NCBI RefSeq assembly: GCF_000367365.1
Contig: NZ_BARF01000051.1
Span: forward strand, 62,001-126,000
Source of the DNA: Streptomyces prunicolor NBRC 13075
GTDB taxonomy: Bacteria; Actinomycetota; Actinomycetes; Streptomycetales; Streptomycetaceae
Length of the DNA stretch: 64,000 nucleotides
Direction: 5' to 3'
Translations under genes and position numbers: made by a program
Part shown: piece after piece, positions 15,421-23,732 of the stretch
Layout of the letters: each line of letters begins with the position of its first letter
Position numbering within the stretch: the stretch's first letter is position 1
Notes under the pieces: model-generated
Told to the model about the DNA's origin: nothing
The model's database searches: none
The model's input: only the letters and a program-made list of their open reading frames with translations

Positions 15421-15472
15421 CAGTCGCCGGTGTTAGCTGCCGGTGTCAGTCGCCGGTGTCAGTCGCCGGTGT
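15421..15472. repeat. 13-bp tandem array, four copies, at the end of the DinB gene
   Basis: Four abutting 13-bp units read CAGTCGCCGGTGT, TAGCTGCCGGTGT, CAGTCGCCGGTGT and CAGTCGCCGGTGT. The last unit contains the final codons of the DinB-like gene and its stop (TCA, 15459-15461), so the array extends past the gene. Because 13 is not a multiple of three, slippage would alter the C-terminus. Confidence 0.9.
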
Positions 15473-15971
15473 TGCCGTCGATCCGCTCGCGGAGCAGGTC
15501 GGCGTGGCCGTTGTGCCGGGCGTACTCCTCGATCATGTGGGTGTAGATCCAGCGCAGGTTGAAGCGCTCACCGGTGCGCCGGTGCTTGCCCACGGAGACG
15601 TCGTCCAGGGCGAACCGGGCCGCGTACTCGTTCGCCACTTCGATCTCGGCCTGCCAGGTGGCGTACGCCTCCGCCCAGCTGTCCGCCTCGGTGAGATGGA
15701 ACTCGCCGTCCGGGTCCTCGTCGGTGTAGTAGATCGGGTCCACCTGCTCGTCCGCCATGACCTTGCGGAACCAGCCCCGCTCCACCTCCGCCATGTGCCG
15801 CACCAGGCCCATGAGCGACAGCGTGGACGGCTCCACGGAAGCGGTCCTCAGCTGCTCGTCGGTCAGTCCCTCGCACTTCCAGGCCAGGGTGTCCCGGTGG
15901 TACTTCAGCCAGCCTTCCAGCATGGTGCGTTCGTCGGCGGTGGTGGCGGGTTCACTGCGCTCGATGGTCAT
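15459..15971 (-). CDS. DinB-family (DUF664-like) four-helix protein
   Basis: A 170-residue DinB/YfiT-type protein: helix 1 with MLEGWLKYHRDTLAWKCEGL, then SLMGLVRHMAEVERGWF (a His of the typical metal triad) and WIYTHMIEEYARHNGHADLLRE (two more His). The three His suggest a bound divalent metal. Members include mycothiol- or bacillithiol-dependent transferases and many uncharacterised proteins. ATG 15971 is the only good start. Confidence 0.85.
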   Translation of the reverse strand: MTIERSEPATTADERTMLEGWLKYHRDTLAWKCEGLTDEQLRTASVEPSTLSLMGLVRHMAEVERGWFRKVMADEQVDPIYYTDEDPDGEFHLTEADSWAEAYATWQAEIEVANEYAARFALDDVSVGKHRRTGERFNLRWIYTHMIEEYARHNGHADLLRERIDGNTGD

Positions 15972-16077
15972 GCCCGCATCCTCGCGTGCTCAGACCGCCC
16001 GCACCAACGGGTATTCCCCCGCCGTATGCTTCCGAGGAGGTACAGGAGGTACCGCTGGGCGAGCGTTGGGAGACTCC

Positions 16078-16989
16078 GTGAAGGTCGGCTGCATCGGACT
16101 CGGTGACATCGCGCAGAAGGCCTACCTGCCGGTTCTCGGCAGCCTGCCCGGGGTCGAGCTGCACCTCCAGACCCGCACCCCCGCCACCCTCGCCCGGGTC
16201 GCCGACGGCCTCCACGTGCCGCAGGACCGGCGGCACACGGACCTCGACGCGCTCCTCGCGCAGGGCCTCGACGCCGCGTTCGTGCACGCACCCACGATCG
16301 TGCACCCCGAGATCGTCACCCGGCTGCTGGAGGCGGGCGTACCGACGTACGTCGACAAGCCGATGGCGTACGAACTCGCCGACTCCGAGCGGTTGGTGAG
16401 GCTCGCGGAGGAGCGGAACGTGTCGCTCACGGTCGGGTTCAACCGGCGCTACGCCCCCGGGTACGCGCAGTGTGTCGACCACCCGCGCGAGTTGATCGTC
16501 ATGCAGAAGAACCGGATCGGGCTCCCGGAAGCGCCGCGCACGATGATCCTGGACGACTTCATCCATGTCGTGGACACCCTGCGGTTCTTGGTGCCGGGGC
16601 CGATCGAGGACGTGACCGTGCGCGCCCGCGTCCAGGACGGACTGCTGCACCACCTCGTGCTCCAGCTCTCCGGCGACGGCTTCACCGCGCTCGGGGTGAT
16701 GAACCGGCTCAGCGGCTCGGTGGAGGAGATCCTGGAAGTCTCGGGCCAGGACACCAAGCGTCAGGTCCTCAACCTCGCCGAGGTCGTCGACCACAAGGGC
16801 CAGCCGACGATACGGCGCCGCGGGGACTGGGTCCCGGTGGCCCGGCAGCGCGGCATCGAGCAGGCCGTCCTCACGTTCCTCGACGCCGTACGCGCCGGAA
16901 AGGTGCTCAGCGCCCGGGACGCGCTGGCGACTCACGAACTGTGCGAGCGGGTGGTACGAGCGGTCGCGGACCGGTCCGCCGCAGCCTGA
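16078..16989 (+). CDS. Gfo/Idh/MocA-family oxidoreductase
   Basis: A 303-residue NAD(P)-dependent oxidoreductase. The N-terminal Rossmann fold is KVGCIGLGDIAQKAYLP, the conserved EKP-like motif reads YVDKPMAYELADSE, and GFNRRYAPGY follows. The C-terminal alpha/beta domain is shorter than usual for the family (about 330-350 residues). GGGAG lies before the GTG at 16078. The substrate (probably a sugar or inositol) is unknown. Its 3' end overlaps lnt by 83 bp on the opposite strand. Confidence 0.85.
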   Translation: MKVGCIGLGDIAQKAYLPVLGSLPGVELHLQTRTPATLARVADGLHVPQDRRHTDLDALLAQGLDAAFVHAPTIVHPEIVTRLLEAGVPTYVDKPMAYELADSERLVRLAEERNVSLTVGFNRRYAPGYAQCVDHPRELIVMQKNRIGLPEAPRTMILDDFIHVVDTLRFLVPGPIEDVTVRARVQDGLLHHLVLQLSGDGFTALGVMNRLSGSVEEILEVSGQDTKRQVLNLAEVVDHKGQPTIRRRGDWVPVARQRGIEQAVLTFLDAVRAGKVLSARDALATHELCERVVRAVADRSAAA

Positions 16990-18481
16990 GCGCCTGTACC
17001 CCCTCGCCGGCGCACATCGTCGCGAGGATCAGCAGCGCCATACCCACCGGCCAGGCGCCGTAGCGGACGTACGGCGTGACGCCGTGCGCGAGCGGGACGT
17101 CGTAGACCTGGGTCGTGCTCTTGTTGGTGCCCAGCCATGATCCGATGCGCCGGCCGCTCGGGCCGTAGACGGCGGAGACGCCGGTCAGGGTGGCGTGGAC
17201 CATCGGGCGGCCGGTCTCGGCGGCGCGCAGGGCGGCGAGGGTGGCGTGCTGCTCCGGGGCCCAGCTGTTCTGGAACGACGAGGTCGACGACTGGGCGAGC
17301 AGGACGTCCGCGCCGTCCTGGGCGAGATGGCGGCTCATGTCGGGGAACGCGGTCTCGAAGCAGATCAGCGGGCCGATGCGCAGCCCGTGCCCCGCGTTCA
17401 TCACGACCTGCTCGGTGCCGTGCCTGCGGTCCACGCCCGCCGCCTTGCCGACGGAGGTGGCCCAGCCGAGCAGGGAGCGGAACGGGATGTACTCGCCGAA
17501 GGGGACGAGCCGCATCTTGTCGTAGCGGTCGCCGGTGAGGCCGTTGGGGCCGACCAGGATCGAGCTCTTGTAGATGCCGGGCTTGTCGGAGCGCTCGGCG
17601 TCCACGTTGACCAGGATGTCGGCGCCGGTCTCCTTGGAGAGGGCGGCGATACGGCGGGCGAGATCGGGCCGCTTGGTGAGGTCGAAGCCGACGCTGCTCT
17701 CGCCCCAGGCGATCAAGTCGACGTCCTGGCCGACGAGTTGGCGGGTCAGCTGCTCCTCGCGGTCGAAGCGCCGGGCGCCGCTCTCGTCGCCGTCGATGAT
17801 CCCGGGCTGTACAACGGCGATCCGGACGTGGCCGTCGACGTCGGGGCGCGGCGACCACACCCAGGCCGCCGAGGTCACGGCGGTGGTGACCAGAAGCCCG
17901 GCGACGGCGGGCACCCGCACCGCGCGGACCGCGACCAGCACGGCGACCGCGACATTGACGGCCACCACCAGGAAGCTCAGCAGCCACACCCCGCCGACGG
18001 ACGCGAGCCGCAGCGCCGGTTCCACCTGCCACTGGGTGGAGCCGAGCAGCCCCCAAGGGCCGCCCAACCCCTGCCAGGACCGCACGAGTTCGACCATCAG
18101 CCAGCCCGAGGGCAGGACGAGCAGCGCGGCACCGCCCCGCCGGGGCGACGGCACGCCACCGAGGAAGCGCCGCACCAGCCAGCCCCACGGAGCCCACAGC
18201 GCGCCGAGCAGCCCCGCGATGACCACGATGAACACGCTCAGGCTCGGCACCAGCCAGCTGTGCACGGCCAGCATGAACCCGAGCCCCCCGAACCAGCCGT
18301 CGTAGACCGCCCGTCGCCCGGTCGGCGCCGAGCGCGTCAGCAGGATCCAGGGGACGAGCGCGACGTAGGCGAACCACCACAGGGACGGCGCGGGGAACGC
18401 GAACACGGGCAGGGCGCCCGCGAACACGGCGAGCAGGGAACGCCGCCAGGGGGAGACGAGCCAGTCGCCGAAGTCCTTCAT
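16907..18481 (-). CDS. lnt: apolipoprotein N-acyltransferase
   Basis: A 524-residue membrane enzyme that N-acylates the lipid-modified Cys of lipoproteins. The N-terminal third has several membrane helices; the nitrilase domain has the Glu (WGESSVG), Lys (YDKMRLVPFGEYIPF) and Cys (ICFETAFPDMS) of the catalytic triad. ATG 18481 begins at MKDFGDWLVSPWRRSLLAV. Streptomyces typically carry more than one lnt. The C-terminal tail (RTGPRPLVPPARTV) overlaps the convergent oxidoreductase gene. Lipoprotein substrates in this window include the SBP, the Rieske protein and the His-rich lipoprotein. Confidence 0.93.
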   Translation of the reverse strand: MKDFGDWLVSPWRRSLLAVFAGALPVFAFPAPSLWWFAYVALVPWILLTRSAPTGRRAVYDGWFGGLGFMLAVHSWLVPSLSVFIVVIAGLLGALWAPWGWLVRRFLGGVPSPRRGGAALLVLPSGWLMVELVRSWQGLGGPWGLLGSTQWQVEPALRLASVGGVWLLSFLVVAVNVAVAVLVAVRAVRVPAVAGLLVTTAVTSAAWVWSPRPDVDGHVRIAVVQPGIIDGDESGARRFDREEQLTRQLVGQDVDLIAWGESSVGFDLTKRPDLARRIAALSKETGADILVNVDAERSDKPGIYKSSILVGPNGLTGDRYDKMRLVPFGEYIPFRSLLGWATSVGKAAGVDRRHGTEQVVMNAGHGLRIGPLICFETAFPDMSRHLAQDGADVLLAQSSTSSFQNSWAPEQHATLAALRAAETGRPMVHATLTGVSAVYGPSGRRIGSWLGTNKSTTQVYDVPLAHGVTPYVRYGAWPVGMALLILATMCAGEGVQALRLRRTGPRPLVPPARTVRESPARPGR

Positions 18482-18558
18482 GCGAACCCCCTACCCACTG
18501 GTGGCTCCGGTGTGCGTGCCGCGGCCTATCCCGGACAGCGGACGCCGAACCGGTCGTA

Positions 18559-19050
18559 TCAGTTGACCACGGCTTCCGGGCGCCGCTCGGGAAGGCGCCG
18601 CCACTTCTCCTCCACGACGACCTCGGTCAGCCGCCAGCCGTCGTCCGCCCGCAGCAGCCCGAAGGCGTACCGCCCGCCGCACACGAAGTCGGGCGCGGTG
18701 GAACCGTCGCTGTCGTCCTCCTTGGCGAAGCGCATCGGATTGACATAGTCGGCCTGGACCCGGGCGGTGTCGTCGGTGTGCTGGTCCAGGGCTCCGAAGC
18801 GGATCCGCCGGTTGACGATCAGGTGCTGTCGCATCGGGAAGAGCTTCATGCTCTCCGCGAGCCACTCGGCGATCTGTTCAGCGTTCCCCTCGATCCCTCC
18901 GGCGGACCGGTAGTCGGCTCGCCCGTCCGGGGCGAACAGTTTCCGGTACGCCCCCCAGTCGCCGTCGTCCACCGCCACCGCGTATTCGGTGATCACTTCG
19001 TCCACGGCCAGCCGGTCCATCACAATCGCCAGTTCCACACGCTGCGTCAT
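18559..19050 (-). CDS. SnoaL-like (NTF2-fold) protein
   Basis: A 163-residue protein of the SnoaL-like NTF2 superfamily: DRLAVDEVITEYAVAVDDGDW then YRKLFAPDGRADYRS, and a beta sheet ending GWRLTEVVVEEKW. Such folds act as cyclases, hydratases, isomerases or ligand binders; the residues do not decide between them. ATG 19050. It is separated from lnt by 77 bp. Confidence 0.8.
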   Translation of the reverse strand: MTQRVELAIVMDRLAVDEVITEYAVAVDDGDWGAYRKLFAPDGRADYRSAGGIEGNAEQIAEWLAESMKLFPMRQHLIVNRRIRFGALDQHTDDTARVQADYVNPMRFAKEDDSDGSTAPDFVCGGRYAFGLLRADDGWRLTEVVVEEKWRRLPERRPEAVVN

Positions 19051-19142
19051 CGGCTCAGTGTTGGCTACGGAGGGTGTCGCGCCAAGGGGGACGCGGATAC
19101 AAGGTGGGGAACATTGAGTGGTCGTCGTCGCGAGGAGTGCTG

Positions 19143-19883
19143 ATGAAACGTCTTGTCACGGTCGTCACCGGGGGCAGCCGGGGGATCGGCGCCGCGACCT
19201 GCCGACGGCTCGCGGAGGACGGGCACGACGTGCTGGTGGGCTACCTCCGGGACGCGGATGCCGCCGAGGACGTCGCGGAGGCGGTACGGCGCGCCGGTGC
19301 CCGTTCGGTCTGCGTACGGGCTGACACGTCCGTCGAGGCGGACGTCGAGCGGCTCTTCACGGCGGCCGAGGAGCAACTCGGCCCGGTCACCGGCCTGGTC
19401 AACAACGCCGGGGTGACCGGCCCGTTCGGCCGCCTCGCCGACAGTGACCCCGCGGACCTGCGCCGGATCGTCGAGGTCAACCTCCTGGGCACACTGCTGT
19501 GTTCGCGCCGCGCCGCGCGGGTCATGACGGCACGCGGAAACGGCGTCATCGTGAACGTGTCGTCCGCCGCCGCCACCCTCGGCAGCCCCGGCGACTACGT
19601 CCACTACGCCGCGACGAAGGCCGCCGTCGATGCCCTCACGCTCGGCCTCGCCAAAGAGCTCGGCCCCGACGGCATCCGCGTCAACGCGGTCGCGCCCGGC
19701 GTCATCGACACGGAGATCCACGCGAGGTCGGGCGACCCGGACCGCCCCGAGCGGTTGGCGGCGTCGATTCCGCTGCGGCGGGCTGGCCGGCCTGAGGAAG
19801 TCGCCGCCGCGATCGCCTGGTTGATGTCGCCGGAGGCGTCCTACGCGACGGGGACGGTGGTGCGGGTGTCGGGCGGGCGGTGA
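19143..19883 (+). CDS. SDR-family oxidoreductase
   Basis: A 246-residue SDR with TGGSRGIG, NNAGV, catalytic VSSAAATLG, YAATK and VNAVAPGVIDTEI. GAGGAG precedes the ATG at 19143; an upstream in-frame GTG at 19074 is rejected because it falls in the divergent promoter region. It resembles glucose-1-/3-oxoacyl-type reductases of unknown substrate. It diverges from the SnoaL-like gene. Confidence 0.87.
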   Translation: MKRLVTVVTGGSRGIGAATCRRLAEDGHDVLVGYLRDADAAEDVAEAVRRAGARSVCVRADTSVEADVERLFTAAEEQLGPVTGLVNNAGVTGPFGRLADSDPADLRRIVEVNLLGTLLCSRRAARVMTARGNGVIVNVSSAAATLGSPGDYVHYAATKAAVDALTLGLAKELGPDGIRVNAVAPGVIDTEIHARSGDPDRPERLAASIPLRRAGRPEEVAAAIAWLMSPEASYATGTVVRVSGGR

Positions 19884-19939
19884 GCGCGGGCCGGCACGGC
19901 TCGTCCAGGATTCGTTGCGGCTCGGCTGTGCTGTTCCGT

Positions 19940-20119
19940 TCAGGCCGCCGCGATGACCTCGTCGCGTATCGCCTTGGCCCACTCGACCACCAACAGCTCG
20001 TATTCCTCGCGCTCTTGGGTGGAGAGCGAGCCGCCCGCACGCAGCCAGAGTGCCCGGATCTGCTCGTTCACCTCGGAAGCAGACCGCACGGAACCAGGGG
20101 CCACGGAATCGGGGGACAT
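19940..20119 (-). CDS. small conserved-looking protein, 59 aa
   Basis: A 59-residue protein with high third-position G/C and a plausible helical composition: an N-terminal MSPDSVAPGSVRSASEVNEQ, then IRALWLRAGG, and a final QEREEYELLVVEWAKAIRDE helix. It lies in the 487-bp space between the forward SDR and uppP. I do not recognise a named family. The single ATG at 20119 and the amphipathic C-terminus favour a real gene. Confidence 0.6.
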   Translation of the reverse strand: MSPDSVAPGSVRSASEVNEQIRALWLRAGGSLSTQEREEYELLVVEWAKAIRDEVIAAA

Positions 20120-20186
20120 GCGAACAGCCTAGGGGCAAGGACTGACACTGCGCTACCAGACGGCTACTCAGACCGTATGGGGTTGG

Positions 20187-20324
20187 TCACGGGCGCGGCG
20201 ACCCCGGTATCCCGTGCGGGCCGGACGTGGTGAGGGCCGAAGTGCGGCAGCGGTCGAGGTACTCGGAGGTCACGCGGGCGAACTGCTGCGTCAGTACCAC
20301 GAGTTGGCTCCCCCCCCCGTCCAT
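20187..20324 (-). CDS. possible small protein, 45 aa
   Basis: A short reverse-strand frame, MDGGGSQLVVLTQQFARVTS then EYLDRCRTSALTTSGP, with strongly G/C-biased third positions and a helical pattern. The codons upstream of the ATG also look coding (PGQGKGPRLGIEF), so the true start may be elsewhere or this may be a remnant. A run of nine C/G bases at 20310-20318 is a likely frameshift hotspot inside it. It abuts the uppP stop. Low confidence. Confidence 0.35.
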   Translation of the reverse strand: MDGGGSQLVVLTQQFARVTSEYLDRCRTSALTTSGPHGIPGSPRP

Positions 20325-20370
20325 GAACTCGATCCCGAGCCGTGGGCCCTTGCCCTGCCCGGGAGTTGAC

Positions 20371-21246
20371 TCAGCCCGCCGACTCCGCCGCGTGCGGGCT
20401 CAGCGCGCCCGCCGTCACCAGCGCGATGATGACGATGCCGAGGGCGATGCGGTAGTAGACGAACGGCATGAAGCTCTTGTGCGAGATGAACTTCATGAAC
20501 CAGGCGATGACCGCGTACCCGACCACGAACGCGATCACCGTCGCGAACATCGTCGGTCCCCACGCGACATGCCCGCCCTCCGCCGCGTCCTTCAACTCGA
20601 AGGCGCCCGAGGCCAGTACGGCCGGCATGGCGAGGAGGAAGGAGTAACGGGCCGCCGCCTCGCGGGTGTAGCCCATGAACAGGCCGCCGCTGATGGTCGC
20701 GCCCGAGCGGGAGACGCCGGGGACCAGCGCCATCGCCTGGCAGAGGCCGTAGAGCAGGCCGTCCTTGGTGTTGAGGTCCAGCAGGGTCTTGCGCTGCTTG
20801 GGGGCGCGGTGTCGGCCGCCGTTCTCATCGCGGGCCGCGAGGCGGTCGGCGATGCCGATGACGACGCCCATCACGATCAGCATCGTGGCGGTGATCCGCA
20901 GATCGCGGAACGGCCCCTCGATCTGGTCCTTGAGCGTCACGCCGAGTACGCCGATCGGGATGGAGCCGACGATCACCAGCCAGCCCATCTGGGCGTCGTG
21001 ATCGCGCCGCATCTCCTTGTTCGTGAGCGACCGGAACCACGCGGCGAGAATGCGCCCGACATCTTGGCGGAAATAGATCAGCACCGCCGCCTCCGTGCCG
21101 AGCTGGGTGATCGCCGTGAAGGCGGCGCCCGGGTCCTCCCAGCCGGAGAAGGCCGCCGTCAGCCGCAGATGCGCGCTGGAGGAGACGGGGAGGAACTCGG
21201 TCAGCCCCTGGACGAGTCCGAGGATGAGGGATTCAAACCAAGACAT
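20371..21246 (-). CDS. uppP: undecaprenyl-diphosphatase
   Basis: A 291-residue BacA-type membrane phosphatase that recycles undecaprenyl pyrophosphate for cell-wall synthesis and can confer bacitracin resistance. The signature QGLTEFLPVSSSAHL (Glu17) and the second motif GVSRSGATISGG are both intact, with eight or so membrane helices. ATG 21246 begins at MSWFESLILG; the longer frame to 21429 has no support. It is monocistronic. Confidence 0.95.
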   Translation of the reverse strand: MSWFESLILGLVQGLTEFLPVSSSAHLRLTAAFSGWEDPGAAFTAITQLGTEAAVLIYFRQDVGRILAAWFRSLTNKEMRRDHDAQMGWLVIVGSIPIGVLGVTLKDQIEGPFRDLRITATMLIVMGVVIGIADRLAARDENGGRHRAPKQRKTLLDLNTKDGLLYGLCQAMALVPGVSRSGATISGGLFMGYTREAAARYSFLLAMPAVLASGAFELKDAAEGGHVAWGPTMFATVIAFVVGYAVIAWFMKFISHKSFMPFVYYRIALGIVIIALVTAGALSPHAAESAG

Positions 21247-21360
21247 GGAGTTACGGCGTCCAAGTGCTGATCGAGGAGGGGCAAAGGACACACCAAAACG
21301 CCGCGCGCGGTGAACGAGTGTGTGTGAGGGGCAGCGTAGCGTCCCGGTGTGACAGGCCGG

Positions 21361-21463
21361 ACACAGGGGTTTCACGGCGGTCGCGCGACTCCGGGCCAGA
21401 GGTTTCAGGGCGGTTGCGTGCCCCCGCACACAGAGGTTTCACGAGTGGTCCGACGACTCCGGG
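21361..21463. repeat. three imperfect direct repeats in intergenic DNA
   Basis: Units start at about 21361, 21396 and 21428, sharing AGrGGTTTCAsGgcGGTcGCG; the first and third extend further to a CGACTCCGGG block. They occupy the 318-bp gap between uppP and the sugar operon. No gene is supported there. They may be binding sites or decayed duplications. Confidence 0.6.
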
Positions 21464-21510
21464 TTCGCGGTGTTGACCAGCTGCGGGGGCGGCGCATACG
21501 TTGCAGCGGA

Positions 21511-21524
21511 GGAAAGCGCTTGCT
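21511..21524. promoter_or_regulatory. LacI/GalR-type operator candidate
   Basis: GGAAAGCGCTTGCT contains the palindrome AAGCGCTT with the central CG typical of LacI-family operators. It lies 41 bp before the first gene of the sugar operon. A LacI-type repressor would be encoded elsewhere. Confidence 0.5.
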
Positions 21525-21564
21525 GCATGCGCTCGCTGTCCCCGGAGGAGTGCTGATCACGCCC

Positions 21565-22803
21565 ATGTCCACACAAGCCACCAACCCCGGGGCGTTCCAG
21601 CCCTTGCCACCGCTCACCGGCCGACGCATCAGAGCCGCCGTGGTCGGCGCCGGTGCCATCGGCCGGGGTTCCCATTTTCCCGCGCTCGCCCGGCTCGCCG
21701 AGGAGGGCGAGACCGAGGTCGTCGCGGCCGTTGACATCGATGCCAAGTCGGTCGAGTCCTTCTGCGCCGAGGCCGGGATCCCGCACGCCTACACCGACCT
21801 GGAGCAGATGCTCCGGGAACAGCGGCCCGACCTCGTCACCATCTGCACCCCGCCCACCCTGCACCGCGCGCAGACGATCGCCGCGCTGCGGGCCGGCGCC
21901 TGGGTCTGGTGCGAGAAGCCGCCGGTGCCGACGCTGGCCGACTTCGACGCCGTGGAGAAAGAAGAAGGCGCGGCGAAAGAAGAAGGCGCGGAGGGTGTGG
22001 AAGGGGGTGCGGAAGAGGGGCCAGGAAAGGGCACGGCCGGTGGGCCGTTCGCCTCGATCGTCTTTCAGCATCGTTTCGGGTCGGGCTCCCGGCATGTGCG
22101 GCGGCTGCTCGCCGAGCAGGCGATGGGACGGCCCCTCGTGGCGCACTGCCAGACCACCTGGTACCGCGACACCGCTTACTACGCCGTGCCCTGGCGCGGG
22201 CGTTGGGAGACCGAGGGCGGCGGTCCCGCGATGGGGCACGGCATCCACCAGATGGATCTGCTGCTCGATCTGCTCGGGCCGTGGAGCGAGGTGAAGGCCA
22301 TGGCCGGGCGGCTGGTCCACGACGTGGAGACCGAGGACGTCTCGACCGCGCTGGTCCGCTTCGAGAACGGCGCGATGGCGACCGTCGTGAACAGCGTGCT
22401 GAGCCCCGACGAGGTCAGCCGTATCCGCATCGACTGCGAGCGCGCCACCGTCGAACTCACCCACCTGTACGGGCACAGCAACGACAACTGGCGCATCACC
22501 CCCGCCCCGGAGGTATCGGGCGAGGAGGTCGCGGCCTGGCAGGACTTCGGGCCGGACGTGCCGAGTTCGCACCTGGAGCAGTTGCGCGAACTCGTCGTCA
22601 GCATGCGGGCCGGCGAACGGCCGCGCAGCAGTGGCGCGGACGGGCGCACCAGCCTGGAGCTGATCACCGCGCTCTACAAGTCGGCGTTCACGGACACGAC
22701 CGTGCGGGCCGGCGAGATCGGCCCCGGAGACCCCTATTACACGGCGCTGCACGGCGGCGCCCCCGGCTGGGCGCCTGTGGCGCGCGAGGAGGTGTCGGCG
22801 TGA
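21565..22803 (+). CDS. Gfo/Idh/MocA-family oxidoreductase (sugar operon)
   Basis: A 412-residue sugar-type oxidoreductase. Rossmann motif VVGAGAIGRGSHFPALARL near residue 30, WCEKPPV (EKP motif) near residue 118, and MGHGIHQMDLLLDLLG (His of the active site) near residue 230. A Lys/Glu/Gly-rich insertion of about 30 residues after the EKP motif is unusual and derives partly from an 18-bp duplication. ATG 21565 is chosen; GTG 21550 is nearer GGAGGAG and possible. It is the first gene of an overlapping three-gene operon with DUF6807 and a cupin, suggesting oxidation of a sugar or sugar acid. Confidence 0.88.
   Translation: MSTQATNPGAFQPLPPLTGRRIRAAVVGAGAIGRGSHFPALARLAEEGETEVVAAVDIDAKSVESFCAEAGIPHAYTDLEQMLREQRPDLVTICTPPTLHRAQTIAALRAGAWVWCEKPPVPTLADFDAVEKEEGAAKEEGAEGVEGGAEEGPGKGTAGGPFASIVFQHRFGSGSRHVRRLLAEQAMGRPLVAHCQTTWYRDTAYYAVPWRGRWETEGGGPAMGHGIHQMDLLLDLLGPWSEVKAMAGRLVHDVETEDVSTALVRFENGAMATVVNSVLSPDEVSRIRIDCERATVELTHLYGHSNDNWRITPAPEVSGEEVAAWQDFGPDVPSSHLEQLRELVVSMRAGERPRSSGADGRTSLELITALYKSAFTDTTVRAGEIGPGDPYYTALHGGAPGWAPVAREEVSA
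21957..21992 (+). repeat. 18-bp in-frame tandem duplication
   Basis: GAAAGAAGAAGGCGCGGC is followed at once by a copy differing only in the last base. It encodes a repeated Lys-Glu-Glu-Gly-Ala segment in the insertion of the oxidoreductase. The A-rich composition is unlike the surrounding codons. Confidence 0.85.
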
Positions 22804-23732
22804 CCGGCCTACGTATCGTCCATGCCCACGGGGACCGCATCACGGTGACCGAACCGGCCACCGGCGTCGAGCTGTTCAGCTATGTGTACCGGCCCGAGGC
22901 CGCCTGGGAGGCGCCGAAGCCGTACCTCCACCCGATCCGGACCCTTGCCGGTGACGTCGTCACGGACTACCGGCCCAACGACCACCGCTGGCACAAGGGG
23001 CTGCAGTTCACCGCCTCGCATCTGTCGGGCCAGAACCTGTGGGGCGGCAACACATACGTTCACGGTGAGGGGTATCTCCAACTCCCGGAGCGGGTCGGGT
23101 CGATGGCCCATGTCGCCTTTGACGAGATCGACGCCGACGATTCGCGTCTGGTCATCGCCGAACGGCTGACCTGGCATCCGTACAGCGGTGAACTCTGGGC
23201 CGACGAGCAGCGCCGGATCGAGGTGCACGATGTGGACACGGACGCGGAGTCCGGTTCGTGGGCGCTGACCTGGACGAGCGCCGTGACGAACCGCCGTGAC
23301 GAGCCCCTGCTGTTCGGCAGCCCGACCACCCACGGGCGCGAGGCGGCGGGCTACACCGGCCTCTTCTGGCGCGGCCCGCGCGCCTTCCGCGACGGCCGGA
23401 TCATCGGCCCCGACGGCGAGGGCCCCGAACTGATGGGCTCCCAGGGCCCCTGGCTCGCGGTCTCCGGCGAGCACGACGGCACCGACGGCCACGCGACGAT
23501 CGTCTTCGCGCACGCCCCCGAGAACGACGAGTCCGGCGCTCAGGGCACCCACCCCGATCACTGGTTCGTGCGCAACGAGCCGTTCGCGGGAATCGCCCCC
23601 TCCTACGCCTTCTACGACGAGCTGGTGCTCGACCCCGGCGACACGCTCACCCGGCGCTACCGGGTCGTCGTGGCCGACGGGGCGTGGGAGCGGGAGGAGA
23701 TCGCCAAGTACCTGGAGGCGCGGCCGTGGTGA
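22800..23732 (+). CDS. DUF6807 (PmoA-type) protein
   Basis: A 310-residue beta-rich protein that I recognise as the DUF6807/PmoA family. It has PYLHPIRTLAGDVVTDYRPNDHRWHKGL near residue 45, with clustered His/Asp that could bind metal, and FGSPTTHGREAAGYTGLFWRG in the middle. The GTG start overlaps the upstream TGA, with GAGGAGG seven bases before it. The family is linked to carbohydrate utilisation by neighbourhood; its activity is unknown. Confidence 0.82.
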   Translation: MTGLRIVHAHGDRITVTEPATGVELFSYVYRPEAAWEAPKPYLHPIRTLAGDVVTDYRPNDHRWHKGLQFTASHLSGQNLWGGNTYVHGEGYLQLPERVGSMAHVAFDEIDADDSRLVIAERLTWHPYSGELWADEQRRIEVHDVDTDAESGSWALTWTSAVTNRRDEPLLFGSPTTHGREAAGYTGLFWRGPRAFRDGRIIGPDGEGPELMGSQGPWLAVSGEHDGTDGHATIVFAHAPENDESGAQGTHPDHWFVRNEPFAGIAPSYAFYDELVLDPGDTLTRRYRVVVADGAWEREEIAKYLEARPW

